Below, piece after piece: positions 1 through 10,335 of a DNA stretch of 64,000 bases (within the stretch, counting starts at the first letter, position 1; each line of letters begins with the position of its first letter). The notes beneath the pieces are model-generated. The model had not been told where the DNA came from. It worked only from the letters and a program-made list of their open reading frames with translations, and searched no databases. The DNA is taken from assembly GCF_021513275.1 (NCBI RefSeq), contig NZ_CP090978.1, forward strand, positions 4,278,001-4,342,000, written 5' to 3'. Position numbers and translations under genes: made by a program. This stretch comes from Paenibacillus hexagrammi (lineage in GTDB: Bacteria; Bacillota; Bacilli; Paenibacillales; NBRC-103111).

Positions 1-3000
1 AGCGTTACCGATTGAGCCGTGATGATCGCTTTTGGTGAAGCGGCCTTCACTTGTACAACCTCCGGAGTTCCCGGTTCGATGATCAAATAATCGAAGTTAA
101 AACCGTCGCCGTTATCCTCGATGCGAAGTGTTTGGACACCTGCGTTGAGCTGTACGACAACCGAGGCTTCCTGATAATTGCCCCAGCCTCCTGTGGATGG
201 CATCGATGTCTGGCCTTTCAGCGCCCCATTGGATAATACGGCTGCGGACACGCCGCCCTGCGGAGTCGCATATTGAAGGCGAACTTTGTAATACCCATCC
301 TGCGGAATGTTAACCAAATAATCAAAAGTAGAACCGCCCACCGTGTAACCAAGGTTGTTCCTGCTGCTGTCATACTGAATAACCTGTTGACCTGCCGCAG
401 CGAAGTTTTCAGCTTCCATTTTCATGGAATTATTGTTATCTGCAATGCTTGGTGTTAGCGGTACAAACGTCATATTGTTCAAGTCGAACTCGCCGCTATT
501 GCCCTGAATACGAATCATTTGCTCTCCCGCGTTCAATTGAACAGCCATACGCGCTCCAACCCAAGAGGTCGAGCCATACAGATTCGGAATGGCATACGTG
601 CCAAGCGTAGCCTGATTCGCATCCTGCAGGAGGAACCCGCCGCCGTTCGGAGATGCCACACTTAAAGTAACAGCATACTTACCTGCAGACGGCACATTAA
701 TCTTGAAGTCTGCCCAATCCCCGGTGCTAAAGCCGGTCAGCTTGGCATTTGCTGTATCCGGACTATTGATCGCAACTCCGGACAGCTGGTAGTAATCGTT
801 GGCTGTGACCGGTCCAGGCGTAATATTCGTTGCCGCCAGCTTATGCCCGGTTCCCGCCAGCATCACACTTCCGTTCAATGTCGGCCCGTTACCTTCGTCG
901 GAATACGTAGCAGCCGTCACAGTGAGCGGTGTATTCACGTAATAAGGCTTACTGCTATCCCATTTCAATTGAACGTTCGCCTCAGAATCGCTCACATAGG
1001 TGATATCTCCCAAGGTAATGCCCATTCCAGCCGCTTCAGAGCCTAATGAAATACCACCCAGTTTGGTGCCGTAAGTAAGACCTGTTACTGTAAGAGCAAG
1101 CTCCTTGTTATCCACATTGTATGGCAGGGAATTCGGTGATACTGTCATTACTACAGGCTCCTGCTCCTCTAGCACGATGCGGTTCCACTTGTAGGTGACG
1201 ACCGATTTGGCAGGAATTTGCGCAGCGATTTGCGTGCCGTCGCTTACAAGTTTGAACGTTTGTGTCGTGTCTGTTTGGTTGACGACGATAGAAACAATCG
1301 TTTGCTTATCCGGGCTCATGAAGGAAACGTTCGTGATGTGATCCTTCGACCCGTAAGTGCTGTCAATGCGGATGTAATCCGGTTTGACAAACTTCGAATA
1401 GTTACCAAGCATGTAATATTCAGGTGTTAACCAGTATTGATCAGGGTTGCTGGAATCCTGAACCAGCATACTCGGATCCGGTGTACCAACCCACTGGTGA
1501 GTGGCAATATCGCTGTCGAGCATCGCAACCCAGGAGTTATAGCTCTTTGCCCAATTGCGGAAATACTGCGCCATGCGGTCAGCACCCGCTGTTCCCCAAA
1601 TCGCACGCTCTGTTAAGTAGATGTTCTCTCCTGGATACAAGTCATGAAGCTGCGACATCATGGAAGGGTCACCGCTATAATCGTGGAAAGCCGTTCCATC
1701 AATTGCATCACGATTCATGGCGTCAGCCAGCATCGGAGCCGGGTAGTTCATTGTGTCGCTGAAATTGTGGTCGAAAATCCACAGCTTCACATCAAGACCT
1801 GCCGCTTGCAGCTTCTGGTGGAGCAGCTTCGCAAGCTCTGCTTCCTGCTGCCAAGGCATTTTCGTACTCGGATATTCGATTTCGAGCATAGGCTCGTTTT
1901 GCAGCGTCATCGCCGAGATATTGATGCCTTGTGCTTTGTAAGCTTGAATATATTTCACATAGTAGTCCGCCAGAACAGGCAGATACTCGTCTTTGACCGA
2001 ACCCTTGATCATGCTGTCCGTCGTCTTCATCCAGCCTGGAGGACTCCAAGGCGAGGCAAAGAACTTCATGTCCGGATTAATGGCAATTATTTTCTTCAGA
2101 ACCGGAATGATGCCGTAATCGATGTCCTTCTGGATGGAGAAGTGCTCCAGATTCAGGTCAGTTTGGCCTGCCGGCATGTCATCGTACGTGTAGAATTGGC
2201 GTGAAGTAAAGTCTGCCGTACCGATGGTCAGACGTGTCATACTCATGCCGATACCTGCTGCTGGGCTGACCAGCTTGGTCAGAAGCTCATTCTGCTTCGC
2301 ATCCGACATCTTTGTAATATTGAATACCGTGGACTCTTCCATCGAGGTACCCATACCCGTAATGGATTGATATTCTTTATTTGGATTGATGTTGATGGTA
2401 GTCGCATACACATCGTTGCCGACTGTTGTCAAATCGAGATTCGACTGAGGTGTCAACTGCTTGGTTTCATCTCCAGGCTGCCATTGAGGTGCATAATACC
2501 AGTTCATGCTTTGGTTGCTGCGCTCACTGGAGAGCCAGCTTTGAACAGCGCCTTGGCCGCCGGTCACTGGAGCTTGCGTTGCAATAGGAGCGCCGCCGCT
2601 ATTCTCGTTTTGAACAGGAGCAGGGCTAAATCCAGTGGAACCAAACCAATTGAAGTTAAGCCCGCCCTTGATGAACTGCACCTTGATTTTCTGTACGCCC
2701 GCTTCCAGATGAACACCTTGGGCTGTTGCTGTCTGCCATGTCTGCCAGCCGCCTGTATAGCCGATACCGCTTAGCGTACCGATGGTGCCGCCGCTTGCAT
2801 CCAGGATCTTGAACCCGGAATCCGTCGTGCCTGAGTCTCCGCCTGCGTAGCGAAAATCGACGTTATAGGTGCCAGCTGCCGGTACATTGATGTTGTATTC
2901 CAGCCATGCTCCTGCGCTGGTATACCCGATATCCTGACCGCCGCCTGTATCTGAAGAGCTCTCCGATTGCAGTCCATCAGACTTCGCCGTGTAATTCTCC

Positions 3001-5003
3001 GCTTCCACCTTCACATAAGGATCTTTAGGACCCGGTTTCTCAGGCATATTCGGCAGTGCAGGTGTTTCTTCCGCTTTCTTCAGCCCGTATCCGTAGTTGA
3101 ACAATATATATTGAGGAACTAGATTCGATTGATTGGCTACAGGATTCGTGTAAGCCTCTGTGTAGAACGGCCAGCGAACCGGCAATTTACCTGTAAAATC
3201 TTGACTGCCGAACAATACGTCAGCCACGCCTTGGCCTTCCGTGCCCGGCAGCCATGCTTCCACCAGTCCCGCCCAGTCGTTCAGACGGTCTGCAATCATC
3301 AGCGGACGTCCGGAGACGAGTACCACAATCGTAGGTACGCCGGATGCTTTAACATTGTCCAGCGTCGCCAAGTCCTCAGCATCCAGCTTCAGCTTGTTCA
3401 GCGCATCGCCGTTGCTTTCGGCATAAGGCGTTTCACCGATGAAGACGATGGCAACATCGTTGCCGGCAGCACCACGGCCGTGCTTGTTGTAGGTGACCGT
3501 CTTACTGCCCCCAACGACTTGCTGAATACCTTGAAGGAGCGTTGTACCTGTGGTTGTAGCACCTTTGGCGCCCTGCCACGTAATGGACCAACCGCCGGCC
3601 TGCAAGCCGATATCGTTGGCGCTTTTACCAGCAACGAAGATCTTGCTCATACCGGACAATTGCGATAAAATCGGCGATCCGTTCACTTTGTCATTTTTCA
3701 ATAAGACAAGCGACTCGCTGACAGCTTTTCTGGCTAGCTCGCGATGATCGGCAGACCCGAACGTTCCAGCCAAGCTGTTATCCGTCATCGGATGCTCGAA
3801 TGCACCGGATTCGAATTTCACGCGAAGAATGCGCGTAACTGCGTCATCGATACGGTCTTGAGTAATGCCGCCCTCACTGACAAGCTCTTTTAAATCAGTA
3901 ATGGTTGTTTTCCAATCCGTAGGCATCATCATCATATCGACGCCCGCGTTAACCGCTACGCGAATTTGGTTCTTAAGCCCGCTGACCGAATTCCCATCCC
4001 AGTCCTTTGTAATTTGCTGCACGGCGTTATAGTCCGAGATCACAAATCCAGTAAAGCCAAGCTGGCCTTCACCCGTTCCTTTGAGAACGTCCGTCAGCAA
4101 GCGTTTGTTGGCGTGCATTTTGAGCCCTTGAATACTGCTATAGGAAGCCATCACCGTTCTGGCACCTGCTTCCACTGCCGCTTTGTACATCGGCAAATCA
4201 AGCGCAGTAACCTCTTCTTCCGTCATTCCCGATACGTTGCCTTGGTTCACGCCGCCTTCGGTCAAGCCTTCACCGAAGAAATGCTTGGCTGTAGCGACAA
4301 CGCGATCCGTATGCGCCAATTGATCACGGCTCTCGCCCTGGAGACCTTTAATGAACGCAGCGCCCATGTCCCCGACTAGCTGCTGATTATCGCCAAAGCC
4401 TTCGTAGGTACGGCCCCATAAAATATTCTGAGGGTCGGCAATCGTCGGCGAGAACGCCCAATTCGTACCGGCTGCTTTAATTTCCTGCGCGGCTGCAGTG
4501 CCGATTTCCTGCACCAAAAGCGTATCGCGCGAAGCGCCTAGCCCGATATTATGCGGGAAGAGCGTCGCACCGAGAAGGTTGCTATTGCCGTGGATCGCGT
4601 CGACCCCATACAAAATCGGAATGCCGAGTCTTGTTGAGAGCGCGCCGGTTTGGTAGGAATCGACCAGATCTGCCCACTTATCGCGCGTGCTGTCCGTTTG
4701 TTTGCCATTAGGGAACGAACCGCCCCCGCTGAGCACCGAGCCCAAGTAATAATTTTGTACATCTTCAGGCGTAACGGATGCGCGTTCAGCCTGAACCATT
4801 TGACCGACCTTCTCGTCGATCGTCATTTTGGACAATAAATCCTCCACGCGCTGCTCCACTGGCTTCGAGCTATCCCAATATGCGGTGAGCTCTGAAGCGG
4901 ATTGTGCACCGGATTCAGCAGCCAAAGCCGTTAGTCCTGACAGCGATGAGCTGAGCATGATGCCAGCTGACAGAACGGATAATTTGCGTTTCCACATTCT
5001 CAT
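1..5003 (-). CDS. Exported multidomain glucan hydrolase, GH3 - CBM6 - GH30 - CBM6s (C-terminus beyond window)
   Basis: The frame stays open from ATG 5003 to the window edge (over 1660 codons), and the start has a strong site (gaggaggttacac). Residues 1-30 are a signal peptide, so the enzyme is exported. About 45-400 is a GH3 barrel with the nucleophile motif VISDYN (D324). GH3_C follows at about 430-650 (IGETPYAE). A CBM6-like module (YVKVEAENY) is at about 660-800. A GH30 barrel at about 855-1275 has acid/base E1037 in LQNEP and nucleophile E1132 in YLTER. After it come an Ig-like segment and two more CBM6-like modules (MKMEAENF). GH3 enzymes remove terminal beta-glucose; GH30 members with this look include beta-1,6-glucanases. 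I infer attack on beta-1,6/1,3-glucan (fungal wall or laminarin type). It is the last visible gene of an operon with the sugar ABC genes upstream. A GH3 and a GH30 in one chain is unusual. The exact substrate is not provable from sequence. Confidence 0.9.
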   Translation of the reverse strand, partial: MRMWKRKLSVLSAGIMLSSSLSGLTALAAESGAQSASELTAYWDSSKPVEQRVEDLLSKMTIDEKVGQMVQAERASVTPEDVQNYYLGSVLSGGGSFPNGKQTDSTRDKWADLVDSYQTGALSTRLGIPILYGVDAIHGNSNLLGATLFPHNIGLGASRDTLLVQEIGTAAAQEIKAAGTNWAFSPTIADPQNILWGRTYEGFGDNQQLVGDMGAAFIKGLQGESRDQLAHTDRVVATAKHFFGEGLTEGGVNQGNVSGMTEEEVTALDLPMYKAAVEAGARTVMASYSSIQGLKMHANKRLLTDVLKGTGEGQLGFTGFVISDYNAVQQITKDWDGNSVSGLKNQIRVAVNAGVDMMMMPTDWKTTITDLKELVSEGGITQDRIDDAVTRILRVKFESGAFEHPMTDNSLAGTFGSADHRELARKAVSESLVLLKNDKVNGSPILSQLSGMSKIFVAGKSANDIGLQAGGWSITWQGAKGATTTGTTLLQGIQQVVGGSKTVTYNKHGRGAAGNDVAIVFIGETPYAESNGDALNKLKLDAEDLATLDNVKASGVPTIVVLVSGRPLMIADRLNDWAGLVEAWLPGTEGQGVADVLFGSQDFTGKLPVRWPFYTEAYTNPVANQSNLVPQYILFNYGYGLKKAEETPALPNMPEKPGPKDPYVKVEAENYTAKSDGLQSESSSDTGGGQDIGYTSAGAWLEYNINVPAAGTYNVDFRYAGGDSGTTDSGFKILDASGGTIGTLSGIGYTGGWQTWQTATAQGVHLEAGVQKIKVQFIKGGLNFNWFGSTGFSPAPVQNENSGGAPIATQAPVTGGQGAVQSWLSSERSNQSMNWYYAPQWQPGDETKQLTPQSNLDLTTVGNDVYATTININPNKEYQSITGMGTSMEESTVFNITKMSDAKQNELLTKLVSPAAGIGMSMTRLTIGTADFTSRQFYTYDDMPAGQTDLNLEHFSIQKDIDYGIIPVLKKIIAINPDMKFFASPWSPPGWMKTTDSMIKGSVKDEYLPVLADYYVKYIQAYKAQGINISAMTLQNEPMLEIEYPSTKMPWQQEAELAKLLHQKLQAAGLDVKLWIFDHNFSDTMNYPAPMLADAMNRDAIDGTAFHDYSGDPSMMSQLHDLYPGENIYLTERAIWGTAGADRMAQYFRNWAKSYNSWVAMLDSDIATHQWVGTPDPSMLVQDSSNPDQYWLTPEYYMLGNYSKFVKPDYIRIDSTYGSKDHITNVSFMSPDKQTIVSIVVNQTDTTQTFKLVSDGTQIAAQIPAKSVVTYKWNRIVLEEQEPVVMTVSPNSLPYNVDNKELALTVTGLTYGTKLGGISLGSEAAGMGITLGDITYVSDSEANVQLKWDSSKPYYVNTPLTVTAATYSDEGNGPTLNGSVMLAGTGHKLAATNITPGPVTANDYYQLSGVAINSPDTANAKLTGFSTGDWADFKINVPSAGKYAVTLSVASPNGGGFLLQDANQATLGTYAIPNLYGSTSWVGARMAVQLNAGEQMIRIQGNSGEFDLNNMTFVPLTPSIADNNNSMKMEAENFAAAGQQVIQYDSSRNNLGYTVGGSTFDYLVNIPQDGYYKVRLQYATPQGGVSAAVLSNGALKGQTSMPSTGGWGNYQEASVVVQLNAGVQTLRIEDNGDGFNFDYLIIEPGTPEVVQVKAASPKAIITAQSVT

Positions 5004-5043
5004 GTGTAACCTCCTCTTGTATGTTGGAATCCCCGGGACCGGG

Positions 5044-5886
5044 TTAACCCTTCACCGCACCTGCGGTGACGCCCCTGGTGATTTGATCCGTGAACAACAA
5101 ATACATCAAGATCGACGGAATTGCGATGATCGCCAATACGGCAAACTGCGCGCCATAGTTCGAAGAATACTGCCCCATGAAATACACGACGGCAAACGGA
5201 AGCGTCCGTAAGGTATCCTTGTCGATATAAGTAACAGCCATAATGAATTCGTTCCAGCAGTTCAGAAAGGCAAGAACAGCAACAGTCGCAATAGCCGGCT
5301 TCAATAGCGGCAGGATGATTTGTACAATCATCCCGGGAATGCCGAGCCCGTCCATGACGGCGGCTTCTTCGAGCGCACGTGGAATCGTTTCCAGAAAACC
5401 CGTGATGATGAACAGGCTAACCGGAATCGCGAATGCAGCATAAGGCAAAATGAGTGACAGATACGAATTCAGAATGCCTGTTTCTTTGAAAAGAATAAAA
5501 TTAGGCAGCAAAGTGGAGTAGATCGGAACGATCATGCCCGCCATGATGAAAGAAAAACAAACGCCCCGCAGCTTCCAACGCATCCTTGTAAAGGCGTATC
5601 CCATCGGAATGGAGCAGGCAATGATCAATCCAATGGATAGGAAGACTACGAGCAAGCTGTTCATAAACAGCAGCGTAATATGTGCTCCCTTAAACGCATC
5701 CGCGTAGTTCCTCCACATAGGAGGATTCGGCCATTTCAGAATGCTGGAGCCAAAGAAATCCCCGCTTCTCAACAGTGAAAAGTTAAGCAGCCATACCAGC
5801 GGAAACAGCTCTGCCAAGACAAGGAACGTCATCAACACAACAAACAGCAGACGGGGAAGCGATCGAGTTCTCATTTCAATATTCAC
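5044..5886 (-). CDS. CUT1 sugar ABC transporter permease (MalG/LacG-like)
   Basis: This is an inner-membrane subunit of about 280 residues with six predicted helices, the first at about 12-34. The cytoplasmic EAA loop reads EEAAVMDGLGIPGMIVQ followed by ILPLLKP, the site that contacts the ATPase. The C-terminus ends TRGVTAGAVKG, as is common for MalG-type permeases. It overlaps the upstream permease. The frame can begin at GTG 5886, but AGGTG sits better before the ATG at 5874, five codons in. It forms the pore with the neighbouring MalF-type permease and imports whatever the binding protein delivers, probably gluco-oligosaccharides released by the GH3-GH30 enzyme. No ATPase gene is present. 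In Bacillota a shared MsmX-type ATPase usually serves such systems. Confidence 0.92.
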   Translation of the reverse strand: MNIEMRTRSLPRLLFVVLMTFLVLAELFPLVWLLNFSLLRSGDFFGSSILKWPNPPMWRNYADAFKGAHITLLFMNSLLVVFLSIGLIIACSIPMGYAFTRMRWKLRGVCFSFIMAGMIVPIYSTLLPNFILFKETGILNSYLSLILPYAAFAIPVSLFIITGFLETIPRALEEAAVMDGLGIPGMIVQIILPLLKPAIATVAVLAFLNCWNEFIMAVTYIDKDTLRTLPFAVVYFMGQYSSNYGAQFAVLAIIAIPSILMYLLFTDQITRGVTAGAVKG

Positions 5887-6760
5887 CTACATCTTTCTGA
5901 AGCGCACGATTCAGCAGTACCGTCATGATCAGACAGATCAACACGAGCAGGATGGATAAGGCATTTCCATACCCGTACAAGCCCTCCCGAAATGCTTTGG
6001 AATATAAGTAGGTCGATAAAAATTGTGTGCTGTCGGCTGGGCCGCCTCCGGTCATCAGATACACCGTCTCCATCTGCTTGAAAGCGGCTACGACGGCAAG
6101 AATGATATTCACTCGGACAACCGGCGCGAGCAGCGGGAATATGATGTGTCCATGGACCTGAGCCTGTGTAGCTCCGTCGAGCATAGCGGCTTCATACAAC
6201 TCCTTCGGCACGCCTTTGATTCCTGCGTAATAAAGCAGAAAAGCGTACCCGAAGCCCTGCCATATGCAAACGAAGATCATACAGCAGATGGCAAGCTTAG
6301 GGTCTCCAAGCCAGTCCTGCTTCCACGCTTCAAGCCCCAACCTCTCAAGCAGCCGGTTTAACAAACCGAATTGGGTATTAAATACACTGACCCAGAGCTG
6401 CGTCGTCACAAAAGTGGAGATAATGGACGGGATAAAAAAACTTGCCCGCAGCAGCTTCTCAAATCGCCCGCAATATGGAACCACCATCGCGGTTAGAACA
6501 GAAAGCGGATGCTGAACAAACACAAGTCCCAAGCCAAGCAGCAGCGCATTCAGCAAAGACTTCCAAAACACCGCGTCTTTGGTAACGATTTCAATGAAAT
6601 TACTCAATCCGATGAAACGGTAATCCGTTACGCCGTCCCAATCTGTTAGACTGTAGTAGAGGCTTACCATAATCGGAATGAAGATCATAGCCGCAATCAG
6701 GATGAATCCGGGTGCAACGAGCCAAAAAATCGTTTTTTTATCACTTATGACCGTATTCAT
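5876..6760 (-). CDS. CUT1 sugar ABC transporter permease (MalF/UgpA-like)
   Basis: A polytopic membrane protein of 294 residues. A hydrophobic helix lies near the N-terminus (FWLVAPGFILIAAMIFIPI), then FxGLxNF (FIGLSNF) typical of MalF-type permeases. The EAA loop is EAAMLDGATQAQVHGH with IIFPLLAP. The open frame extends to 6811, but the ATG at 6760 has the good site (aggatgataagc), so I start there. The stop lies next to the start of the MalG-type partner, consistent with coupled translation. It lies 71 bp after the binding-protein gene in one transcription unit. Substrate is inferred from context only. Confidence 0.92.
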   Translation of the reverse strand: MNTVISDKKTIFWLVAPGFILIAAMIFIPIMVSLYYSLTDWDGVTDYRFIGLSNFIEIVTKDAVFWKSLLNALLLGLGLVFVQHPLSVLTAMVVPYCGRFEKLLRASFFIPSIISTFVTTQLWVSVFNTQFGLLNRLLERLGLEAWKQDWLGDPKLAICCMIFVCIWQGFGYAFLLYYAGIKGVPKELYEAAMLDGATQAQVHGHIIFPLLAPVVRVNIILAVVAAFKQMETVYLMTGGGPADSTQFLSTYLYSKAFREGLYGYGNALSILLVLICLIMTVLLNRALQKDVGEY

Positions 6761-6831
6761 GCTTATCATCCTATCGAAAAAACATGGGGGAGGGAGATTT
6801 ACACCGTGCACAACTTCCCCCGAATCTCACT

Positions 6832-8217
6832 TTACTTCGTAGCTTTCGCAGACTTATCGGCCGCCTCGTCAATCACTTTCACAAAGTCTTCCGGCGTCAT
6901 CTTTAAGCCTTCCAGCTTCTGAATAGAATCGTAGTACGTCTTCTGCGTATCGGAAGAGAATTTGTCCTGAGCTACGGTACCGCTGTACGTCTTAGAGCCG
7001 CCAAAGATTCGGGTCAAATCATTCTGGATTTCCGTCTCCTTTCCCGTCAAATATTGATCATACGTCTGAGCCGGAAAGGTGATGCCGTTCTGCCATACGC
7101 TCTTGGACCATCCATCCGGACGAAACATCCACCTAAGGAATGCAATGGCTTCTTTCTTGTGTTTGGAATTATTCGATACCGCATATCCGCCGCCAAACCA
7201 TGCAGTCAGATCTTCCGGCGAGCCTTTGCCGCCTTCAATCGACGGAATCGGGAATGCGCCGATATGATTGCGAACTTCCTCCGGAAAATTCGTATCCGCT
7301 GCCATGCCCATTTCCCATTCCCCCATCATGAACATAGCCGCTTTGCCTTGACCGAACATATTGCGGGCGGCCCCGTAATCCTGGTTCAAGAAGCCTTCGC
7401 CGAAAGCCCCAGCTTTCACCCAGCGCTGCATAGCCCTAGCAGCTTCCATCGTAGCTGGATCCGTAAAGGTGCCGCTTCGGTCCATGGCCTTCCTTGACGT
7501 GTCCCAGGTTCCTGAGGCCCGCTGAAGCAGCGTGTCAAACCAGATGCCTGAGGTCCACGCTTCTCTGCCATCCATAGCAATCGGCACGATCTTCTTTGAC
7601 CTCAGCGTCTCGATCACGTGCATCAGATCTGCTTCCGTTCTCGGTATCTGCAATCCGTTGTCTGCAAATATTTTCTTGTTGTAGTACAGAACCCAGAAAT
7701 CTGAGTTGCGGGGGATGCCATACAGTTTCCCATCAAAGGAAAATCCGTCCATGGAGGACGGGATAAAGCCCATATCCCCCAGTTCATCCCTGTTGATCTC
7801 AGCCAAAGCGTTGTTATTGATCAGCGGCTTCAAGAAATTCGTATTGCCCCATGCACTAATGATATCCGGAAGAAGATTGGAAGCATTGTACACTTTAATC
7901 TTGTCTTGATACTGAGGGTCCGGGGAGAGCGTTTCCACTTTAATGGTAATATTCGGATTCAGCTTCATGTAATCATCAATCAGCTCTTGCTCAAGCCTCC
8001 CCTGACCCACCGAGCGATCCGAATTGTTCGTAAAAAAGGAAAGCGTGATGTTCTCACCCTTAGCCGCTTGTGTGTATGCTGCTGACGGCTCGGATGCCTG
8101 CACATCAGGGGAGTCCGGGCCTGCTACCTGAGAGGCCCCGCTTCCACAGCCCGCAAGAGCAATGACAGTTGCCAGAAGCGTACAACCCAGCCCAGCCCCC
8201 CGTTTTACTCGTAACAT
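6832..8217 (-). CDS. Extracellular sugar-binding lipoprotein of a CUT1 ABC transporter
   Basis: A 461-residue family 1 solute-binding protein. The N-terminus has a lipobox, LAGC, with the modified cysteine at about residue 24, so it is anchored outside the membrane. Typical core motifs include YGIPRNSDFWVLYYNKKIF near the hinge and AMFMMGEWEMG. The frame opens at GTG 8229 but the ATG at 8217 gives the more normal signal sequence. It is the first gene of the minus-strand operon (binding protein, two permeases, GH3-GH30 enzyme) and faces a YesM/YesN pair. It likely captures gluco-oligosaccharides, and the kinase pair may sense them, alone or with this protein. Confidence 0.92.
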   Translation of the reverse strand: MLRVKRGAGLGCTLLATVIALAGCGSGASQVAGPDSPDVQASEPSAAYTQAAKGENITLSFFTNNSDRSVGQGRLEQELIDDYMKLNPNITIKVETLSPDPQYQDKIKVYNASNLLPDIISAWGNTNFLKPLINNNALAEINRDELGDMGFIPSSMDGFSFDGKLYGIPRNSDFWVLYYNKKIFADNGLQIPRTEADLMHVIETLRSKKIVPIAMDGREAWTSGIWFDTLLQRASGTWDTSRKAMDRSGTFTDPATMEAARAMQRWVKAGAFGEGFLNQDYGAARNMFGQGKAAMFMMGEWEMGMAADTNFPEEVRNHIGAFPIPSIEGGKGSPEDLTAWFGGGYAVSNNSKHKKEAIAFLRWMFRPDGWSKSVWQNGITFPAQTYDQYLTGKETEIQNDLTRIFGGSKTYSGTVAQDKFSSDTQKTYYDSIQKLEGLKMTPEDFVKVIDEAADKSAKATK

Positions 8218-8302
8218 GCTCGCAAACACCCGCCTTCTTGCTTTTTACAGATTTTTTTGACTCCTTGTACTTCATTCTAGAAGAGCAGCCTTCAAATTGT
8301 TA

Positions 8303-8434
8303 GGTATAGTTTTTTAGATCATGTTGTACATTTTTCAGGTTATTTTTACAATATTCATGCTTGTATCCGTCCTCCTCCCCTCCTAGTAGCTGACAATTGT
8401 TTATTTTTCAGAATCTCTTGTATATTTTTCAGGT
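8303..8434. promoter_or_regulatory. Paired direct repeats, candidate YesN-type operator between divergent units
   Basis: The 295 bp between the binding-protein gene and the sensor kinase are AT-rich and contain four related 17-mers in the same orientation. Copies start at 8303 (divergent), 8324 (TTGTACATTTTTCAGGT), 8397 (TTGTTTATTTTTCAGAA) and 8418 (TTGTATATTTTTCAGGT). Within each pair the spacing is 21 bp, two helical turns. One pair lies on the transporter side, the other on the kinase side. AraC-type regulators bind such tandem sites, so the response regulator encoded next door is the natural candidate. Binding itself is inferred. Confidence 0.55.
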
Positions 8435-8524
8435 ACGCTCCAGTCTGATGATTTTTTTGTTGCTTGCGGTAACTATCTTTTTTATGATGGATTTATCAAC
8501 GTAGAGAGAAGGTTGCCACCCCCG

Positions 8525-10329
8525 ATGAAATTGCTGCAGTCACCAAAGTGGTATCTTGATTTATCTCTTCAGAGAAAGCTGCTGCTCTGGTTCGCACCGC
8601 TGCTTCTGATCACGATCGCCATTACAGGTGTCTATTCTTATTCTGTCGCCTCTAATGAAATCGTTTCCAAGATGAAGCTTGAGCAGGTCAACACAGCACG
8701 GCAAGCGATCGATCATTTGGATTACATCGCCCAGGATGCGCTTGATATTTCCGACTACTTATATTTGACACCGGAAATTCAAGTGATGCTGAGATCGGAC
8801 GCCAATGGAGAAAATTACATCACCAATGATTCCATTCTCATGATAAACCGATTGATGGTGACACGTCCTTACTTCCAATTTTTGACGATTTATTCACCTC
8901 ACTTTGATCCGATCCAGTTCAACAATAAGGGCCTTTCCTCGGCTATCCCCTTTGATGAATTCAAAGATAAGTTTGATTACGAGGGGTTTTTACAAAGAAA
9001 AAAATCGATGAATGGAGCGTCGAGGTTCCAAACCATAAGAAGAGCATTTTTTACGGAGATACGAAAAATAAACTGCTGTTAACGAAAATCCTGAAAAATG
9101 ACCTTACCTTGAAGCCGGAGGGTGTCCTGATTCTAGGCATCGATGAAAAGGATATCCGCCGTTCCTATGCGTCTCCAAGCGACCGAACGACCATTCTTGT
9201 CGTCAATTCAGACGGTCACATCATCTCGGATACGAATGGCTCCTGGATTGGCAAGCCCCTTGGTGAGCTTCCTTATTTTACAAGACAGATTGAGGATCCT
9301 GATCAGATTGATGCCGCTATCGAGCAATCCAAGTGGGTATTCTCTCATGATCAGTCCCTGCTCACCGGCTGGCACGTGCTTGTCCTGCAGCCCCGTGGCG
9401 ATCTGCTCTCGCAGCTGAATCGTATTAAATGGATCACAGCTCTCATCTTATGTCTTACATTTATGATCAGCCTCATTGTCTCCTGGTCTGTAGCCAGTGT
9501 CATTACGAGTCCTATGAAATCGATTCTGTCGTCCATGAAAAAATTTCAAAAGGGTGACTTTACTCAACAGGTCTCCGTTCAAGGCAAGGATGAAATCGGT
9601 CAGCTTGGCAGCGGTTACAATATCATGGTTCAAAGGATCAGCCAGCTCATTGACGATGTTTATGCCTTTGAAATCAAGCAGCGTCAAGCCGAGCTTAAGG
9701 TGCTGCAATCGCAAATCAACCCGCATTTTTTATATAACACCCTTAACACAATTGCATGGACAGCACAAAAAGGCGGCGAGCATACAGTTGCGGAGATGAT
9801 CTACTCCCTATCCGGCATCTTCCAAATCAGCCTCAGCAAAGGCCGCGACGATATCGAGCTGCAGGAGGAGATGAAGCTGGCTGAGCATTACTTATTTTTA
9901 CAAAAGATGCGGTATCGGGGGAAGCTGACTTATGAGATGGATTTTGCTCCCGAATATTCGGCATTCAAAATTCCAAAGCTGCTCATCCAGCCGCTGATCG
10001 AGAACGCCATTGTACATGGCATCGAGCCGCTTATTGATGATGTAGGATTTATTCATGTAACCGTAGGCTCAGCTGAAGGATCGCCAGGTATGATAAGTAT
10101 AGAGGTTACGGATAACGGAGTCGGTATTCCGGCGGATAAGCTGAAGAGCATTCAGCAGCAGCTGTCATGGGCTGCTCCTCAACCGCCTGTACATAATGAA
10201 AGCTTTGCTGTACTCAATATTATGAACCGAATCCGATTGTTTTACGGAGAAGCCGCCATCATGCAAATCAACAGCGTCGAACATTTCGGCACGAGAGTCC
10301 AGCTGCTCCTGCCTGAACCTAGGAGGTGA
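8525..10329 (+). pseudogene. YesM-family sensor histidine kinase, frameshifted
   Basis: Two consecutive frames encode one ~601-residue kinase. The first frame (ATG 8525 to 9082) has a transmembrane helix at about 20-42 and the start of an extracellular Cache-type sensor. The second (open from about 9006, first start codon 9109, stop 10329) continues the sensor, then TM2, HAMP, the His-kinase H-box QINPHFLYNTLN, and the ATPase N-box (PLIENAIVHG) and G-box (DNGVGIP). The frame changes at an A7 run (8998-9004): eight As would join GFLQRKK to IDEWSVEVPN without a stop. The span opens with agaagg before ATG 8525. The response regulator begins 6 bp downstream. If the deletion is real, the sensor is dead or made in two pieces; if it is a sequencing error, the gene is intact. 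It presumably senses the sugar imported by the facing operon. Confidence 0.88.
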
Positions 10330-10335
10330 ACCAAC

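Noticed and set aside
1644..2204. 186-codon plus-strand frame inside the GH30 region
   Set aside because: Antisense to intact catalytic GH30 sequence with both active-site glutamates; no ribosome site.
8513..10329. Programmed ribosomal frameshift in the sensor kinase
   Set aside because: The A7 run could slip, but there is no nearby stimulatory hairpin or ribosome site I can see, and other genes here show the same kind of indel, so an error or mutation is simpler.
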